A DNA stretch of 36,412 nucleotides from an uncultured SAR86 cluster bacterium. Its GTDB lineage: Bacteria; Pseudomonadota; Gammaproteobacteria; Magnimaribacterales; Magnimaribacteraceae. The translations under genes were made by a program, and so were the position numbers. The notes below the pieces were generated by a model. It worked only from the letters and a program-made list of their open reading frames with translations. It ran no database searches and was not told the origin of the DNA. This document shows, piece after piece, positions 34,527-36,412 of this stretch; the stretch's first letter is position 1; each line of letters starts with the position of its first letter. The stretch is taken from positions 1-36,412 of the forward strand of contig CACDOC010000009.1 in the NCBI GenBank assembly GCA_902554355.1, read 5' to 3'.

Positions 34527-35693
34527 ATGTTTTATAAACAAATTTTTGATTTTGACTTTAGTAAATTAGATTATTTTTTAATATCTTTGTTTGTATTGCT
34601 AGGGTTTATTGGACTTCTAGTTTTAACCACTGCTTCAGTGCATTTCTCAGATTCTTTATATGGGAACCCTACATATATTTTGAATAAACAATTATTTCAT
34701 CTCTTCCTGGGCCTAATTTTCTTGATTACTATTTTCCTAATACCCTTAAACTTTTGGAGCCAATTCGATAGATGGTTACTAGCTTTAGGGATTTTATTGT
34801 TGATTCTTGTTTTTATCCCAGGAATAGGAGTAGAAGTAAATGGATCAAATAGGTGGATAAGAGTATTTGGGTTTAGTCTTCAGCCTTCAGAAATAATGAA
34901 ATTCTTAAGTATTTTATATATTTCAACTTATTGCGTTAGAAGAATTGAGCTTGTTCAAAATGATTTATTTAGTTTTATTAGACCAGCTGTTTTGCTGGTC
35001 AGTATTATCTCATTAATTCTTATACAGCCTGATTTAGGTGCTTCAGCAGTTATTTTTGCTTCTGCTTTGGGGGTATTGTTTATAGCAGGTGTTCCAATTA
35101 GACAATTCCTAGTGGTTTTCTTGATAGGGCTGTTAGGAATAGCCCTTTTAATAACATACGTTCCTTGGAGATGGGAAAGGATCATTTCTTTTGTAGATCC
35201 TTGGAGTGATCCTTTTGATAAAGGATATCAACTTACTTTATCTCTTATGTCCATAGGTAGAGGTGATTGGTTTGGTGTTGGTTTAGGTGAGAGTTTAATG
35301 AAAATGGGTTATTTACCTGATGCTCACACAGATTTCATTTTCTCAATTCTAATTGAGGAACTAGGTCTCCTAACCGGAATCCTAATTATGGGGATGTTAT
35401 TTGGCATTTGTTTTAGGGTATTTTTAATTGGAAGGCAATCTCTTCAAAGAAGTAACTACTTTGGTTTCTTCTTTTGCTTTGGAGCAGCTATTTTAATTGG
35501 ATTGCATGTATTCATAAATGTAGGTGTTGCGACTGGTCTTTTGCCTACTAAAGGACTTACTCTGCCTTTATTCAGTGCTGGCGGTACAAATATATTAATA
35601 ATGTGTTCAATGATTGGACTTATACTTAGAATTGATTATGAAAATAAAATATCTATGCCTATAGCAAGCGTAAAGAGGAGAGTTACTTTTTAA
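34527..35693 (+). CDS. ftsW: FtsW, septal SEDS glycosyltransferase
   Basis: 388 residues with about ten membrane helices. SEDS-family motifs: GSNRWIRVFGFSLQPSE (about 110-126; the family GA-x-RWI...QPSE), LIQPDLGAS, the long loop with WSDPFDKGYQL and IGRGDWFGVGLG, then LPDAHTDFIFSILIEELG (about 264-281) carrying the catalytic Asp. FtsW polymerises septal glycan from lipid II together with FtsI. The choice of FtsW over RodA follows from position in the dcw cluster between murD and murG. Its TAA overlaps the murG ATG by one base (TAATG). Confidence 0.96.
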   Translation: MFYKQIFDFDFSKLDYFLISLFVLLGFIGLLVLTTASVHFSDSLYGNPTYILNKQLFHLFLGLIFLITIFLIPLNFWSQFDRWLLALGILLLILVFIPGIGVEVNGSNRWIRVFGFSLQPSEIMKFLSILYISTYCVRRIELVQNDLFSFIRPAVLLVSIISLILIQPDLGASAVIFASALGVLFIAGVPIRQFLVVFLIGLLGIALLITYVPWRWERIISFVDPWSDPFDKGYQLTLSLMSIGRGDWFGVGLGESLMKMGYLPDAHTDFIFSILIEELGLLTGILIMGMLFGICFRVFLIGRQSLQRSNYFGFFFCFGAAILIGLHVFINVGVATGLLPTKGLTLPLFSAGGTNILIMCSMIGLILRIDYENKISMPIASVKRRVTF

Positions 35694-36412
35694 TGAAAGT
35701 TCTAATTTTAGCTGGCGGAACAGGAGGCCACGTCTATCCGGCCTTATCTGTAGCAAAAGAGTTTAAAAAAAATGAATTTACAATATCCTGGATAGGAAAA
35801 AAAGACTCACTAGAAAGCAAACTGTCTAAAGCAGAAAGTTTTAATTTCATAAGTCTTGATACAAAAGGCTTTAAAGGGAAGAGTATTTTCGGAAAGATCA
35901 TTTCTTTAATCTATCTTGAAATTAATCTTTTAAAGAGCATTTTCATCATTAAAAAGATAAAGCCTGATGTTGTATTTTCAACTGGAGGTTACGTAACGTT
36001 AGCACCTGCTCTAGCTTCTTATATATTGTCTATTCCAATCTTCATACACGAACAAAATAGCATACCGGGTTTAGTCAACAGGATCCTAAATAGATTATCA
36101 AATTTAACTTTTGAGGCCTTCCCTGGTTCTTTTGATAAATCTTCAAAGATTCACACTGTAGGTAATCCTGTTAGGTCTGGGATTATTAAGAATCCTGCAA
36201 CTGAAGCAAAGAAGAAAGAACATTTTAATATTCTTATCTTAGGTGGCAGTCAAGGGTCTAAACAACTAAACGAAATAGTCTTAAAGGCATTTAAAGGCAA
36301 GATCATACCTTCGTATTGGCGTATAGTACACCAAACTGGAGATCAAGATAAAAGCTCAATAGTTGATATCTACTCTAAGCAATCTTTTAGTTATGAAGTA
36401 GTTTCTTACATC
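35693..36412 (+). CDS. murG: MurG, lipid II-forming glycosyltransferase (cut by window edge)
   Basis: The first 240 residues of MurG; a complete one has about 355. It has the N-terminal glycine-rich loop AGGTGGHVYPAL (residues 7-18), the second loop STGGYVTLAP near 100, the HEQNSIPGLVNR block near 120-131 and the start of the C-terminal domain with ILGGSQGSKQLNE near 182-194. It adds GlcNAc to lipid I on the inner face of the membrane. ATG 35693 shares one base with the ftsW stop. The usual next genes murC and ddl lie beyond the window, if present. Confidence 0.96.
   Translation, partial: MKVLILAGGTGGHVYPALSVAKEFKKNEFTISWIGKKDSLESKLSKAESFNFISLDTKGFKGKSIFGKIISLIYLEINLLKSIFIIKKIKPDVVFSTGGYVTLAPALASYILSIPIFIHEQNSIPGLVNRILNRLSNLTFEAFPGSFDKSSKIHTVGNPVRSGIIKNPATEAKKKEHFNILILGGSQGSKQLNEIVLKAFKGKIIPSYWRIVHQTGDQDKSSIVDIYSKQSFSYEVVSYI

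Overview
The window is one continuous, very compact, AT-rich stretch of bacterial chromosome. It reads as a gammaproteobacterium: the genes follow the order I know from Pseudomonas-type genomes (gatCA | mreBCD, yhdP, rpoN-lptB-lptA-kdsD, mlaC-murA-hisG-hisD, degS/algW, rplM-rpsI, petABC, sspA, lpoA | rsmI, rnpB, mraZ and the dcw cluster). Genes mostly touch or overlap, start codons include several TTG, and many genes expected between these neighbours are absent (maf, rng, kdsC, a separate lptC, mlaFED, mlaB, hisC, sspB). That suggests a streamlined, probably free-living marine lineage of the SAR86 kind; the lineage name is inference, the compaction is visible.

Layout. 1-319 (minus): start of gatA, and gatC. 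449-6547 (plus): mreB-mreC-mreD-yhdP, cell shape and envelope lipid transport. 6548-11128 (minus): yrbG-like antiporter, kdsD, an lptA-like gene with an LptC-like first half, lptB, rpoN; mainly LPS precursor synthesis and export. 11216-15016 (plus): mlaC-murA-hisG-hisD behind an extended -10 promoter. 15013-16089 (minus): a DegS-type protease. 16245-20399 (plus): rplM-rpsI behind a promoter with a GC-rich discriminator, then the cytochrome bc1 genes petA-petB-petC, then sspA. 20403-21557 (minus): a short LpoA-like lipoprotein. 21566-22408 (plus): rsmI. About 22450-22790 (plus): RNase P RNA. 22951 to the end (plus): the division and cell wall (dcw) cluster mraZ, rsmH, ftsL, ftsQ, ftsA, ftsZ, ftsI, murE, murF, mraY, murD, ftsW, murG (cut by the window edge).

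How the genes work together. Most of the window builds and divides the envelope: peptidoglycan precursors (murA, murE, murF, mraY, murD, murG), septal synthesis (ftsI, ftsW) with its scaffold (ftsZ, ftsA, ftsQ, ftsL), elongation (mreBCD), LPS export (lptB, lptA, kdsD), phospholipid traffic (yhdP, mlaC) and a PBP activator (lpoA-like). I saw no mobile element, CRISPR array, tRNA, phage or defence gene. The only stretch over 300 bases without a protein gene is 22409-22950, which holds rnpB and the mraZ control region.

I did not find an obviously new system. The most unusual points are the ftsQ-ftsA-ftsZ block placed between ftsL and ftsI, the LptC/LptA-like composite protein, an mlaC without the rest of its operon, an LpoA lacking its N-terminal domain, a possible lipobox in FtsQ, a PSWY quinol-site motif in cytochrome b, and three clean 10-bp MraZ boxes.
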